In this document: positions 1 through 9,412 of the stretch, piece by piece
How the letters are laid out: each line of letters starts with the position of its first letter
Position numbering within the stretch: the first letter of the stretch is position 1
Origin: CAMLIZ01 sp036231905
GTDB lineage: Bacteria; Pseudomonadota; Gammaproteobacteria; Burkholderiales; Burkholderiaceae_C
Length of the DNA stretch: 64,000 nt
Assembly: GCF_036231905.1 (NCBI RefSeq)
Contig: NZ_JAZARE010000010.1
Span: forward strand, 124,001-188,000
Reading direction: 5' to 3'
Program-made: the position numbers and the translations under genes
Notes under the pieces: model-generated
The model's input: the letters and a program-made list of their open reading frames with translations, nothing else
Told to the model about the DNA's origin: nothing
Databases searched by the model: none

Positions 1-2
1 TG

Positions 3-2687
3 ATCGTCGCGCTCACCTCGCCCTCGATCAACCTCTACGAGCTGAACGACTTTGCCGAGAACCTGATGGCGCCCACGCTGTCCACCATCGACGGCGTGGC
101 GCAGGTGTTCATCTTCGGCCAGAAGCGTTACGCGGTGCGCATCCAGGTGCGGCCAGACGCGCTGGCCGAACGCAACATGACACTGGACGAACTGCGCCAG
201 GCGATCAGCGGTGCCAATGCCAACACGCCGGTCGGCGTGCTCGACGGCCCGCGCCAGACGCTCACCGTGCAGGCCAACAAGCAGATGCTCACCGCACGCG
301 AGTTCGGCGACCTGATCGTCACCTCGCGCAATGGCGCGCCGGTGCGGCTGCGCGACGTGGCGGATGTGCTGGACAGCGTGGAAACCGCCAAGAACTCCGC
401 CAGCTTCAATGGCGAAAGCTCGATCCAGCTGGCCATCCAGCGCCAGCCCAATGCCAACACGGTGGAGGTGGTGGACCGGGTGAAGGCCACCCTGCCGCGG
501 CTGCAGGCGCAGCTGCCCGCCTCGGTGCAGATCCACCAGCTCAACGACCGCTCGGTGTCGGTGCGCGATTCGCTGCACGACGTGAACCTGACGCTCGCGC
601 TCACCGTGGTGCTGGTGGTACTGGTGATCTTCCTGTTCCTGCGCCGGCTGTCGGCCACCATCATCCCGACCCTGTCGCTGCCGGTGTCGCTGATCGGCGC
701 GCTGTCGCTGCTGTACGCCGGCGGCTACAGCCTGGACAACATCTCGCTCTTGGGCATCACGCTGGCCGTGGGCCTGGTGGTGGACGACGCGATCGTGATG
801 CTGGAGAACATCGTGCGCCATGTGGAGGACGGCATGCCGCCCTTCGAAGCCGCCATCCGCGGCGCGCGCGAGATGACCTTCACCATCCTGTCCATCTCGG
901 TCTCGCTGGTGGCGGTGCTGATTCCGATCTTCTTCATGCCGGGTGTCATCGGCCTGCTGTTCCATGAGTTCGCGGTGGTGGTGGGCCTGGCGATCCTGGT
1001 GTCGGCGCTGGTGTCGCTGACCCTGGTGCCCATGCTGTGCAGCCGCTTCCTCAAGCACCATGAGCCGCAGGACGAAGGCCGGCTGGGCCGCGCGTTCGAA
1101 CGCGGCTTCAGCGCGCTGCAGCGTGGATATGGCCGGTCGCTGGACTGGGCGCTGGCGCACCGCTGGGTGGTGCTGGCGGTGGCTGCGGCCAGCCTGGCGC
1201 TGACGGTGCTGCTCTTCATCGTGATCCCCAAGGGCTTCTTCCCGGAAGAAGACATCGGCCAGATCCAGGTGACCACCGAAGCGGCGGAGGACATCTCCTT
1301 TCCCGCGATGCAGGCCCTGCAGGCCCAGGTGGCCGAGGTGTTCCGCAAGAACCCGTCGGTGCTGAGCGTGGCCTCCTTCCTGGGCGCCGGTGGCCAGGCG
1401 TCCACGGCCAACACCGGGCGCATGTTCATCAACCTCAAGCCGCGCAAGGAGCGCCCGCCGATGCCCCAGGTGCTGGAGAGCCTGCGCAAGGAGCTGCGCG
1501 GCGTGCCCGGCATCGCCGTGTTCATGCGCCCGGTGCAGAACCTGCAGCTCGGTGGCCGTGCCAGCAAGAGCCGCTACCAGTTCATCCTGCAGAGCGTGAG
1601 CGCGGGCGCGCTCAACGAGTGGGCCGGCAAGCTGCAGGACAGGATGCGGGGCGACCCGATGTTCCGCGACGTCACCACCGACTCGCAGCTGCGCGGCCTG
1701 CAGGCCACCCTGAACATCGACCGCGACAAGGCCAACCTGCTGGGCGTGCAGATGAGTGACCTGCGCAATGCGCTGTACAGCGCATTCGGCGAGCGCCAGG
1801 TGTCCACCATCTACGCACCGAGCAACAGCTACCAGGTGATCATGGAGGCCTCCGACGCCAACCGCCAGTCGGAGGACGCCTTCAACAAGATCTACCTGCG
1901 CGGCAAGGACGGCGCGCTGGTGCCCCTGACCGCGTTTGCCACCGTGGAGCGCACGCTGGGGCCCACGGCCGTGAACCACCAAGGGCAGCTGCAGGCGATC
2001 ACCATCTCCTTCAACCTGGCACCCGAGGTGGCGCTGGGTGCGGCCACCAGCCGCCTGGAGGGCTATGCACGCGAACTCAAGCTGCCGTCCACCGTGATCA
2101 CCAGCTACGGCGGCGACGCCGCAGTGTTCCAGGATTCACAAGGCGGGCAGGCGGTGCTGCTGATCGTGGCGGTGCTGGTGATCTACCTGCTGCTGGGTGT
2201 GCTCTACGAGAGCTACATCCATCCGCTGACCATCCTGGCCGGGCTGCCCTCGGCCGCCGTGGGCGCGCTGCTCACGCTGTGGCTGTTCAAGATGGACCTC
2301 ACGCTCATCGCCACCATCGGCATCCTGATGCTGATCGGCATCGTGAAGAAGAACGCGATCATGATGATCGACTTTGCGCTCGATGCACAACGCAACCAGG
2401 GCCTGCCACCGGAAGAGGCGATCCGCCAGGCCTGCCTGCTGCGTTTGCGGCCGATCATGATGACCACGCTGGCGGCGCTGATGGGCGCGCTGCCGATCGC
2501 GCTGGGCCTGGGTGCCGGTGCCGAGCTGCGCCAGCCGCTCGGTCTGGCCGTGGTGGGCGGGCTGCTGATGTCGCAGGCGGTGACGCTGTACATCACGCCG
2601 GTGATCTATCTGGCGCTGGACAAGTACAGCGGCAAGGGGCCGATAGTGACGGCGGTTTCGGCGGTTCGGGCTACGCCGGCTGAGTAA
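3..2687 (+). CDS. RND efflux pump inner-membrane subunit (5' truncated by window)
   Basis: Proton-driven resistance-nodulation-division transporter of the HAE-1/MdtB-MdtC type, which pumps drugs or toxic solutes from the inner membrane and periplasm into an outer-membrane channel. The reading frame is open from base 3, so the first ORF methionine (66) is internal and the N-terminus lies outside the window. Visible are the porter-domain segments, the TM4 proton-relay aspartate pair (GLVVDDAIVML, codons at 783-788) and the TM10 lysine (IVKKNAIMMIDFA, codons at 2346-2351). The hydrophobic C-terminal helices end at 2687. Some 895 codons remain of a usual ~1030-1050. The adaptor and any partner permease would be upstream. 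Substrate specificity cannot be read from the sequence. Confidence 0.93.
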   Translation: MVALTSPSINLYELNDFAENLMAPTLSTIDGVAQVFIFGQKRYAVRIQVRPDALAERNMTLDELRQAISGANANTPVGVLDGPRQTLTVQANKQMLTAREFGDLIVTSRNGAPVRLRDVADVLDSVETAKNSASFNGESSIQLAIQRQPNANTVEVVDRVKATLPRLQAQLPASVQIHQLNDRSVSVRDSLHDVNLTLALTVVLVVLVIFLFLRRLSATIIPTLSLPVSLIGALSLLYAGGYSLDNISLLGITLAVGLVVDDAIVMLENIVRHVEDGMPPFEAAIRGAREMTFTILSISVSLVAVLIPIFFMPGVIGLLFHEFAVVVGLAILVSALVSLTLVPMLCSRFLKHHEPQDEGRLGRAFERGFSALQRGYGRSLDWALAHRWVVLAVAAASLALTVLLFIVIPKGFFPEEDIGQIQVTTEAAEDISFPAMQALQAQVAEVFRKNPSVLSVASFLGAGGQASTANTGRMFINLKPRKERPPMPQVLESLRKELRGVPGIAVFMRPVQNLQLGGRASKSRYQFILQSVSAGALNEWAGKLQDRMRGDPMFRDVTTDSQLRGLQATLNIDRDKANLLGVQMSDLRNALYSAFGERQVSTIYAPSNSYQVIMEASDANRQSEDAFNKIYLRGKDGALVPLTAFATVERTLGPTAVNHQGQLQAITISFNLAPEVALGAATSRLEGYARELKLPSTVITSYGGDAAVFQDSQGGQAVLLIVAVLVIYLLLGVLYESYIHPLTILAGLPSAAVGALLTLWLFKMDLTLIATIGILMLIGIVKKNAIMMIDFALDAQRNQGLPPEEAIRQACLLRLRPIMMTTLAALMGALPIALGLGAGAELRQPLGLAVVGGLLMSQAVTLYITPVIYLALDKYSGKGPIVTAVSAVRATPAE

Positions 2688-2742
2688 CTCTGGGTCTGTT
2701 GTTGGGCCTTCGGCCTGGATGGGATTCTGGCCACTTGCGTGC

Positions 2743-2768
2743 AGCCCGCCGGGCGCGACCGGCGGGCT
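2743..2768. terminator. GC-rich hairpin between convergent genes
   Basis: Perfect 10-bp inverted repeat (AGCCCGCCGG / CCGGCGGGCT) with a 6-nt loop, in the 140-bp gap between the end of the RND gene (+) and the end of rnhA (-). No T tract follows on either strand, so it is a candidate 3'-end structure rather than a classical intrinsic terminator. Confidence 0.4.
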
Positions 2769-2827
2769 CTCGCGAGCAGCGCAAACCCCAGCCAGCGCCG
2801 CAGGCGCAAGAACCCAATCCCGCGCGA

Positions 2828-3277
2828 TCAGCGCAAAACCGAATCCACCCCCCGGTTGGCCAACATGTCAGCACGCTCGTTGCCAGGGTCCCCCGCATGC
2901 CCCTTCACCCAACGCCAGTCCACGTCGTGCTTCAAGGACTGCGCCTCCAGCTCCTGCCACAGCTCCGCGTTTTTCACCGGCTTGTTGTCCGCCGTCTTCC
3001 AGCCGCGCTTCTTCCAGCCGTGGATCCAGCTGGTGATGCCGTTGCGCACATATTCGCTGTCGGTATAGATCACCACCTTGCAGCGGCGCTTGAGCGCCAG
3101 CAGCGCCTGTATCACGGCGGTGAGCTCCATGCGGTTGTTGGTGGTGAGCTTTTCGCCGCCCCACAGCTCCTTTTCGTGCCCGCCCCATTGCATCCAGGCG
3201 CCCCAGCCGCCGGGGCCGGGGTTGCCCTTGCAGGCGCCATCGGTGTAGATCGTGATCGTGCTGTCGTCTTGGCTCAT
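2828..3277 (-). CDS. rnhA: Ribonuclease HI
   Basis: Cleaves the RNA strand of RNA-DNA hybrids in the cytoplasm, removing R-loops and primers. The 149-residue protein has the usual family length and all catalytic residues: D13 (YTDGAC), E51 (NNRMEL), D73 (IYTDSE), H127 (VKGHAG) and D137 (NERAD). A longer in-frame ORF exists, but the ATG at 3277 gives the canonical start and forms an ATGA overlap with the stop of the upstream methyltransferase gene. That suggests translational coupling in a two-gene operon. Confidence 0.97.
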   Translation of the reverse strand: MSQDDSTITIYTDGACKGNPGPGGWGAWMQWGGHEKELWGGEKLTTNNRMELTAVIQALLALKRRCKVVIYTDSEYVRNGITSWIHGWKKRGWKTADNKPVKNAELWQELEAQSLKHDVDWRWVKGHAGDPGNERADMLANRGVDSVLR

Positions 3278-4101
3278 GAATCGCTTTTTGAAGAGTGGCG
3301 GTTGGCTACCACCGCAGGCGCGGCCTTGGTTTTCACCGCCTCCTTGCGCTTGAGGCCCACCAGCCGCATGCCGCGCACGCGCTTGACCGCCACCAGGAAA
3401 TACACGGAACCGAACACCGGCCACCAGCGCTCGCCGGTGCCCTCCAGCCAGCTGAAGCGGTCCAGCCAATGCTGTGTGCGCACGCCGGGGCGATAGCAGC
3501 CGAAGCGCCCGCGCTCGACCTCGAAGCTCAGCAGGCGCAGCCAGTCGCGCAGCCGCCAGTAGCCGATGAAGTCACCGGTGCGCGGCAGGAACAGCGCGCC
3601 TTTGCCACCGAGGCGGCGGCGCAGCCGGCCCAGGCGCTGGCGCAGCCCCCACAGGCTCGCCGGGTTGAAGCCCAGGATCACCACGCGGCCTTCGGGCACC
3701 AGCACCCGCTCCACTTCGCGCAGGGTCTGGTGCGGGTCGCCGGCCAGCTCCAGCGCATGCGGCAACACCACCAGGTCCAGGCTGTGGCTGGGAAAGGGCA
3801 AGGCGTCGAAGTCGCAATGCACGGCGATCGCGCGTGGCCCCTGCACCGGCAACTGCGCTGCGCCGTCCAGGCCCTCGCCATCGCCGGCCAGCCAGCGATG
3901 CGGCATGCGATTGGTGCGCAGCGCGTCCAGTTGGGGCAGGCCCAGCTGCAACGCGTGAAAGCCGAACAGGTCCACCACCGCATGGTCGAGCTGCTGCTGC
4001 TCCCAATCGAGCATGTAGCGGCCGGGTGGTGTGTCCAGCCAGGCGGCCAGCTCGGTGAAAAACGACGACTCGGACACTCGGGAGGGGCTTTCTATAATCA
4101 C
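3274..4101 (-). CDS. Class I SAM-dependent methyltransferase
   Basis: A 275-residue Rossmann-type methyltransferase of the Methyltransf_11/UbiE-like superfamily; the substrate is unknown. Residues around LDLVVLPHALELAGDP and VERVLVPEGRVVILGFNP match post-I and motif III-IV regions of this fold. Motif I is weak: the usual GxGxG is not obvious. It starts with GTG at 4101, only 14 bp from the divergent gloB start, and its stop overlaps the rnhA start. A gene of this type next to rnhA and gloB is common in Burkholderiales; its role is not known to me. Confidence 0.8.
   Translation of the reverse strand: MIIESPSRVSESSFFTELAAWLDTPPGRYMLDWEQQQLDHAVVDLFGFHALQLGLPQLDALRTNRMPHRWLAGDGEGLDGAAQLPVQGPRAIAVHCDFDALPFPSHSLDLVVLPHALELAGDPHQTLREVERVLVPEGRVVILGFNPASLWGLRQRLGRLRRRLGGKGALFLPRTGDFIGYWRLRDWLRLLSFEVERGRFGCYRPGVRTQHWLDRFSWLEGTGERWWPVFGSVYFLVAVKRVRGMRLVGLKRKEAVKTKAAPAVVANRHSSKSDS
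4071..4098 (+). promoter_or_regulatory. Putative sigma-70 promoter of gloB-mltD
   Basis: A perfect -10 hexamer TATAAT (4093-4098) is preceded at 16 bp by CGGACA (4071-4076), a partial -35. The -10 lies inside the first codons of the divergent methyltransferase gene. The predicted start near 4105 would leave a leader of only about 11 nt before gloB. Confidence 0.45.
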
Positions 4102-4115
4102 GCGTTCATTCGCAC

Positions 4116-4889
4116 ATGATGCAACTCATTGCCCTGCCCGCATTCGCCGACAACTACATCTGGATGCTGCACGATGGAGAACACGCCATCGTGGTCGACC
4201 CGGGTGACGATCAACCGGTGAAGGCTGCGCTCTCGGCGCGAGGCCTGCAGTTGAGCGGCATTCTAGTGACGCACCATCACGCCGATCACGTCGGCGGCCT
4301 GGCAGCGCTGCAAGGCGCGCTCCAGGGCCCGATCTATGGCCCCGCGAACGAAGCCATGCCGCTGGACGTGATCCGCCTGCGCGACGGCGACACCGCCGAG
4401 CTGCTGGGGCTGCGTTTCGACGTGATCGATGTGCCGGGCCACACTGCCGGCCACATCGCCTACTTCCACACGCCCGAAGCGGACGACCCCATCCTCTTCT
4501 GCGGCGACACGCTGTTTTCCGCCGGCTGCGGCCGCCTGTTCGAAGGCACGCCACGGCAGATGCATGCGTCGCTGGCCCGCCTGGCGGCGTTACCCGATGC
4601 AACGCGGGTCTGTTGTGCGCATGAATACACGCTGTCGAACCTGCGCTTCGCCCATGCGGTGGAACCGATGAACGACGATGTCGTCCGTCATACCGCGTGG
4701 TGCGAAACCGAACGTGCGGCAGGCCGACCCACCCTGCCCTCGCGCATGGCGCGCGAGCGGCGCATCAATCCGTTCCTGCGTTGCGACGCGCCCGCCGTGG
4801 TGGCCGCCGCCCAGGCCCAAGGGGCGGCCGACCGCAGCGGCCCCGAGGTGTTCACGGCGTTGCGCCGATGGAAGGACCATTTCAGATGA
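4116..4889 (+). CDS. gloB: Hydroxyacylglutathione hydrolase (glyoxalase II)
   Basis: Hydrolyses S-D-lactoylglutathione to D-lactate and glutathione, the second step of methylglyoxal detoxification. It is a 257-residue metallo-beta-lactamase fold protein. The binuclear metal site is visible as THHHADHVGG (H53, H55, D57, H58), VPGHTAGH, FCGDTLFSAGCGR and CAHEYT. The C-terminal RRINPFLR segment is the family's glutathione-binding region. Two ATGs in tandem (4116, 4119) could start it; the second gives the canonical MQLIALPAF N-terminus. No Shine-Dalgarno sequence is evident. Its TGA overlaps the ATG of mltD. Confidence 0.96.
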   Translation: MMQLIALPAFADNYIWMLHDGEHAIVVDPGDDQPVKAALSARGLQLSGILVTHHHADHVGGLAALQGALQGPIYGPANEAMPLDVIRLRDGDTAELLGLRFDVIDVPGHTAGHIAYFHTPEADDPILFCGDTLFSAGCGRLFEGTPRQMHASLARLAALPDATRVCCAHEYTLSNLRFAHAVEPMNDDVVRHTAWCETERAAGRPTLPSRMARERRINPFLRCDAPAVVAAAQAQGAADRSGPEVFTALRRWKDHFR

Positions 4890-6496
4890 CACCACCCCAC
4901 CGACGTTTCCCGCGCCTGGCGCTCGCGCCTGCGCTGGCCGCCCTGCTGTGGCTGGCGGCTTGCGCCACGCCGGCCGATGCGCCTGGCGGCGAGGACGCCG
5001 CGCTGCCGGCCCAGGCCGCCGCCTCCGCGCCCGCCGATGCCGCATCCGCACCGGCCACCGACCCGGTGGCCGTGCTGCCTGCTGAAAGGACCCCAGCCGA
5101 CCAGCACGATGGCCCGGCGGTGGCCGCACCGATCGACCCCCTGCGCCCGGAAGTGCGGGTGGACCTGGACGACCGCAGCGCGCAGCTGGACCTGTGGGGC
5201 CGTGTGCGCCGCGGTTTCGGCATGTCCGACCTGGACACCGACCTGGTGCGCAAGAACGAGCAGTGGTACGCCACCCGACCGGACTACGTGCAGCGCATGA
5301 CCGAGCGCGGCGGGCGCTACCTCTATCACATCGTTGAAGAGGTGGAAAAGCGCGGCCTGCCCAGCGAACTGGCGCTGCTCCCTTTCATCGAGAGCGCGTT
5401 CAACCCGCAGGCCAACTCGGTGGCCAACGCGTCCGGCATGTGGCAGTTCGTGCCGGCCACCGGCCGCGACTTCTCGCTCAAGCAGAACATCTTCCGCGAC
5501 GACCGGCGCGATGTGCTGGCCTCCACGCGGGCCGCGCTGGACTACCTGACCCGCCTGAACGCGGAGTTCAACGACTGGCACCTCACGCTGGCCGCCTACA
5601 ACTGGGGCGTGGGCAATGTGCGCAAGGCGATTGCCCGCAACCAGCGCGCCGGCCTGCCCACCGACTACCTCAGCCTGCGCATGCCGGACGAAACCCGCAA
5701 CTACGTGCCCAAGCTGCAGGCGGTGAAGAACATCGTGCTGCGGCCGGAAACGTTCAGCCTCAGCCTGCCGGTGCTGGCCAACCACCCGTACTTCCTGAGC
5801 GTGCCGATCGAGCGCGACATGGACGTGGACCTGGCCGCCCGCCTGGCCGGTTTGTCGACCGACGAGTTCAAGCTGCTCAACCCGCAGATGAACAAGCCGG
5901 TGATCCTGGCCGCCGGCACGCCGCAGGTGCTGCTGCCCTACGACAACGCCAACAGCTTCGTGCGCAACATCGACCAGCACCGCGGGCCGCTGGCCACCTG
6001 GACCGCCTGGGTCGCCAACAAGACGCTGCGCCCGGCGGAGGCCGCCAAGCAGCTCGGCGTGAGCGAGGATCTGTTGCGCGAGGTGAACCGCATTCCCCCG
6101 CGCATGCTGGTGAAAGCAGGTTCCACCCTGCTGGTGCCGCGCAACGAACGCCGCAAGGACGACGTGCCCGAGCATCTGGCCGACAACGCCACCCTCGCCT
6201 TCGCGCCCGACGCACCGCCGCCGCGCCGTGTGAGCATCAAGGCCGGCAAGAAGGGCGACTCGGTGGCCGCCGTCGCCAAGCGCTACGGCGTGAGCGCCAC
6301 GCAGGTGGCGCAATGGAACAAGGTGGCCCCGCACGCGAGCTTCAAGCCCGGCCAGGTGATCGCACTGTTCCTGCCGGCGGGCCGTGCAGCGGCCGTGGAC
6401 GGCAGCCATGCGGCCACCCGGCGCACCGCCAAGCCGGCCGCCACCGCACGCAAGGCTGCGAGCAAACCGGCCCGCGTGCGCGTCGCCAAGGACTGA
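4886..6496 (+). CDS. mltD: Membrane-bound lytic murein transglycosylase D with LysM domains
   Basis: Outer-membrane lipoprotein that cleaves peptidoglycan glycan strands to 1,6-anhydro products. The 536-residue protein begins at the ATG overlapping the gloB stop (ATGA); the longer in-frame ORF upstream lies inside gloB. The signal peptide ends in a lipobox LAAC with C26. An Ala/Pro-rich linker follows, then an SLT domain with catalytic E169 (PFIESAFNPQA) and GMWQFVPATGR. Two LysM peptidoglycan-binding repeats lie at about 371-419 and 447-497, and the tail is Lys/Ala-rich and basic. The gloB-mltD pairing is common in beta- and gammaproteobacteria. Confidence 0.95.
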   Translation: MTPPHRRFPRLALAPALAALLWLAACATPADAPGGEDAALPAQAAASAPADAASAPATDPVAVLPAERTPADQHDGPAVAAPIDPLRPEVRVDLDDRSAQLDLWGRVRRGFGMSDLDTDLVRKNEQWYATRPDYVQRMTERGGRYLYHIVEEVEKRGLPSELALLPFIESAFNPQANSVANASGMWQFVPATGRDFSLKQNIFRDDRRDVLASTRAALDYLTRLNAEFNDWHLTLAAYNWGVGNVRKAIARNQRAGLPTDYLSLRMPDETRNYVPKLQAVKNIVLRPETFSLSLPVLANHPYFLSVPIERDMDVDLAARLAGLSTDEFKLLNPQMNKPVILAAGTPQVLLPYDNANSFVRNIDQHRGPLATWTAWVANKTLRPAEAAKQLGVSEDLLREVNRIPPRMLVKAGSTLLVPRNERRKDDVPEHLADNATLAFAPDAPPPRRVSIKAGKKGDSVAAVAKRYGVSATQVAQWNKVAPHASFKPGQVIALFLPAGRAAAVDGSHAATRRTAKPAATARKAASKPARVRVAKD

Positions 6497-6524
6497 GCTG
6501 CGGTGCGGCCCCGGCGGCGCGGCT

Positions 6525-7115
6525 TCAGCGCCGGTCGACCAGCGCGTGCGCGATGGTGCTCAGGTCCACATACTCCAGCTCGCTGCCGGCCGGCACACCG
6601 CGCGCGAGGCGCGTGACCTTCAGGCCGCGGGAGCGCAGCGCCTCGGCCAGCACGTGGGAAGTGGCCTCGCCTTCGGCGGTGAAGCTGGTCGCCAGGATCA
6701 CCTCTTCCAACGCTTCATCGGCGGCGCGCTGCATCAGCGCCTCCGCGCCAATCTCGCGCGCGCCCACGCCGTCCAGCGGGCTCAGGCGCCCCATCAGCAC
6801 GAAATACAGCCCGCGATAGCTGCCGGTGCGCTCCAGTGCCGCCTGGTCCGCGGGCGTCTCCACCACGCACAGTTGGCGCGCATCACGCTGCGGGTCGGCG
6901 CAGATGCGGCACAGCGGCGCTTCCGCGAAGGTATGGCAGCGCTCGCAATGGCGCACCTGCGCCACCGCAGCCTGCAGCGCCGAAGCGAGCTGCAGCGCGC
7001 CGTCACGGTCATGCTGCAGCAGGTGGAAGGCCATGCGCTGGGCCGACTTCACCCCCACGCCAGGCAGGCGGCGCAGCCCCTCGATCAGCGCCTCGAGCGC
7101 GCCGTGCGTGGCCAC
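6525..7115 (-). CDS. recR: Recombination mediator protein RecR
   Basis: Works with RecF/RecO to load RecA at gaps during recombinational repair. The 196-residue protein has the N-terminal HhH region (LRRLPGVGVKSAQRMAFHLL), a C4 zinc finger (CERCHTF...LCRIC), a Toprim domain (LCVVETPADQAAL) and the C-terminal LARGVPAGSELEYVD motif. It starts with GTG at 7115, a few bases after the stop of ybaB, in the conserved dnaX-ybaB-recR operon. Confidence 0.96.
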   Translation of the reverse strand: MATHGALEALIEGLRRLPGVGVKSAQRMAFHLLQHDRDGALQLASALQAAVAQVRHCERCHTFAEAPLCRICADPQRDARQLCVVETPADQAALERTGSYRGLYFVLMGRLSPLDGVGAREIGAEALMQRAADEALEEVILATSFTAEGEATSHVLAEALRSRGLKVTRLARGVPAGSELEYVDLSTIAHALVDRR

Positions 7116-7119
7116 CGGA

Positions 7120-7446
7120 CTAGAACGGGAACTTCATCCCCGGCGGCAGCGGCATGCCGGCGGTGAGCTTGCCCATCTTTTCGGTGCTCACTTCTTCAGC
7201 GCGCCGGATGGCGTCGTTGAAGGCGGCGGCCACCAGGTCCTCCAGCATGTCCTTGTCGTCGGCCAGCAGGCTGGGGTCGATCGCCACGCGCTTCACGTCG
7301 TGCTTGCAGGTCATGGTCACCTTCACCAGGCCGGCGCCCGACTGGCCCTCGACCTCGATGTGGGCCAGTTCCTCCTGCGCCTTCTTCAGGTTGTCCTGCA
7401 TGGCTTGGGCCTGCTTCATCAGGCCGGCCAGTTGGCCTTTCATCAT
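7120..7446 (-). CDS. ybaB: YbaB/EbfC family nucleoid-associated protein
   Basis: Small dimeric DNA-binding protein of 108 residues; the family has a tweezer-like fold. The N-terminal helix is rich in Gln/Lys and Met (MKQAQAMQDNLKKAQEELA), followed by the conserved GLVKVTMTCKHDVKRVAIDP strand region and LEDLVAAAFNDA. It sits between dnaX (13 bp gap) and recR (5 bp to its GTG), the usual order, so all three are probably one transcript linked to DNA replication and repair. Confidence 0.95.
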   Translation of the reverse strand: MMKGQLAGLMKQAQAMQDNLKKAQEELAHIEVEGQSGAGLVKVTMTCKHDVKRVAIDPSLLADDKDMLEDLVAAAFNDAIRRAEEVSTEKMGKLTAGMPLPPGMKFPF

Positions 7447-7459
7447 GGGGTGTGTCCTT

Positions 7460-9406
7460 TCAAACGGGTTTGATCGATCCGGGCACCAGGCGCGCGGTCT
7501 TGAATTGGGCCATCAGCTCGCGCACCAGCGGGTCGTTGCGGATGGTGTCTTCGGCCGCACGCTGGCGGCGCTCGCGCTCCACGGCGTCGCGGCGCGCGGG
7601 GCTGTCCTGCGCCACCCCGGCCACGAGCTCCAGCCGCGGCGCCGGCTGCTGCACGCCAGCCAGTGCGGCCTGCAGCTTGTCGCGCAAGCTGGCAGCACGC
7701 AGTGATTCGCGCTCCACGCGCAGTTGCCAGAGCTCTCCGTCGGCCAGCGGCGTCACGGCCACCAGCTCGGCCTGCATCGCCAGCTCGCGCACCAGGGCCG
7801 TGATGGCGCCACGCTCGGCCAGCGCGGTGGTGACGCCGGCCCAGCGATCGCCCAAGGCGGTGCGCTGAACGTCCGCCACGGCGGGAGGGGCGGCCGGCGC
7901 CGGCAAGGCGGCGGCCACCGGCTCGCGGGCCACGACCGCGCTGGTTTGCACCGGCGCTGGCGCGGGGCTTGCCGCCGCCGGCCGCGCCAGCGTGGCCACG
8001 GGGCCGTCCTCGTCCATCGGCGGCATGTCGTCCACCCAGGGCGGCGGCTGCTGGCGGTCGCTTGCCATGGCGGGCCGGCCTGCCGCGGCAGCCGGGCGCG
8101 CCGGCACCGCGGGTGCGGGCGTTGCCGCGGGGGCCGACACCGGCGCTGCGGGCCGGGCGGCTGCAGGCTCGCGCACTGCAAGTGGCACCGGCCGCGGCAC
8201 CATGCTGGACCGCGCTTCACGCGTCGCCTGCAGTGCAGAAGCAGGCATGGGGGCAGGCACCGGGGCCGCCACGGCGGCTGCCGGCACGCTGGCCGCGGGC
8301 CGGTCACCGGCGGCCGGAAACGCCAGCAGGCGCAGCAAGGCCATGGTGAGCGCGCCGTATTCGTCCGACGCGAGGCTCAGTTCGTTGCGAGCGTGCAGCA
8401 CAATGCTGTAGAGCAGCTGGGTCTCGTCGCGCGGCAGCAACCCGGCCAGCTCACGTGCCTGGGCCGTGTCGGGGTCGCGCTCATCGAGCGCGCCGGGCAC
8501 GGCCTGCTCGATCGCCATCTGCTGCAGCAGGGACGCCATTTCCTCCAGCGTGCCGGCTGCCGACAAGCCGCGCGCACGCAGCGCGTCCACACCCGCCAGC
8601 ACGGCCCGGCCATCGCGCTGGGCCAGGGCACGCACCAGGCCGCTGGCATGGCTGCGGTCCACCGTGCCCAGCATGGTGCGCACCACGCTCTCGGTGAGCT
8701 CGCCGCCACCGTAGGCGATGGCCTGGTCGGTGAGCGAGAGCGCGTCGCGCATGGAGCCGCGTGCCGCGCGCGACAGCAGGCGCAGCGAGCCGGCATCGGC
8801 CGGCACGTTTTCGGCCTGCAGCACGGTCTGCAGGTAGTCGTGCACCACTTCCGGCGGCATCGGCCGCAGGTTGAACTGCAGGCAGCGGCTCAGCACCGTG
8901 GGCAGCATCTTGTCCGGGTCGGTGGTGGCCAGCACGAACTTCAGGTACTCGGGCGGCTCCTCCAGCGTCTTCAGCAGCGCGTTGAAGCTTTCCTTGGTGA
9001 GCTGGTGCGCCTCGTCGATCATGAAGACCTTGAAGCGGCCGATGCTGGGCTTGTAGGCCGCCCGCTCCAGCAGGTCGCGCACCTCGTCGATGCCGCGGTT
9101 GGAGGCGGCATCGAGCTCGATGTAGTCGATGTAGCGGTCGGCATCGATCTCGGTGCAGGCGCTGCACTGGCCGCAGGGCTGGTGCGTGATGCCGCCGCTG
9201 CCATCCGCGCCGGTGCAGTTGAGGCTCTTGGCCAGGATGCGCGAGACCGTGGTCTTGCCGATGCCGCGCGTGCCGGTGAACAGGTAGGCGTGGTGCAGGC
9301 GCTGCTGCTGCAGCGCATTCGTCAGCGCCTGCACCACATGCTCCTGCCCCACCATCTGCGCGAAGCTGCGGGGCCGGTACTTGCGGGCAAGGACGACGTA
9401 ACTCAT
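7460..9406 (-). CDS. dnaX: DNA polymerase III subunit gamma/tau
   Basis: Clamp-loader ATPase that organises the replisome. It has 648 residues: an AAA+ domain with Walker A GTRGIGKT (45-52), zinc-finger cysteines C64, C78, C81 and C84, and Walker B region FMIDEAHQLT. Next come the clamp-loader collar, a long Ala/Pro-rich linker at about 370-510, and a tau-type C-terminal domain. The ATG at 9406 follows a -10-like TAGAAT by exactly 6 nt, so the mRNA may be leaderless. It heads the dnaX-ybaB-recR operon. I did not identify a programmed frameshift site. Confidence 0.96.
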   Translation of the reverse strand: MSYVVLARKYRPRSFAQMVGQEHVVQALTNALQQQRLHHAYLFTGTRGIGKTTVSRILAKSLNCTGADGSGGITHQPCGQCSACTEIDADRYIDYIELDAASNRGIDEVRDLLERAAYKPSIGRFKVFMIDEAHQLTKESFNALLKTLEEPPEYLKFVLATTDPDKMLPTVLSRCLQFNLRPMPPEVVHDYLQTVLQAENVPADAGSLRLLSRAARGSMRDALSLTDQAIAYGGGELTESVVRTMLGTVDRSHASGLVRALAQRDGRAVLAGVDALRARGLSAAGTLEEMASLLQQMAIEQAVPGALDERDPDTAQARELAGLLPRDETQLLYSIVLHARNELSLASDEYGALTMALLRLLAFPAAGDRPAASVPAAAVAAPVPAPMPASALQATREARSSMVPRPVPLAVREPAAARPAAPVSAPAATPAPAVPARPAAAAGRPAMASDRQQPPPWVDDMPPMDEDGPVATLARPAAASPAPAPVQTSAVVAREPVAAALPAPAAPPAVADVQRTALGDRWAGVTTALAERGAITALVRELAMQAELVAVTPLADGELWQLRVERESLRAASLRDKLQAALAGVQQPAPRLELVAGVAQDSPARRDAVERERRQRAAEDTIRNDPLVRELMAQFKTARLVPGSIKPV

Positions 9407-9412
9407 CCGCGG

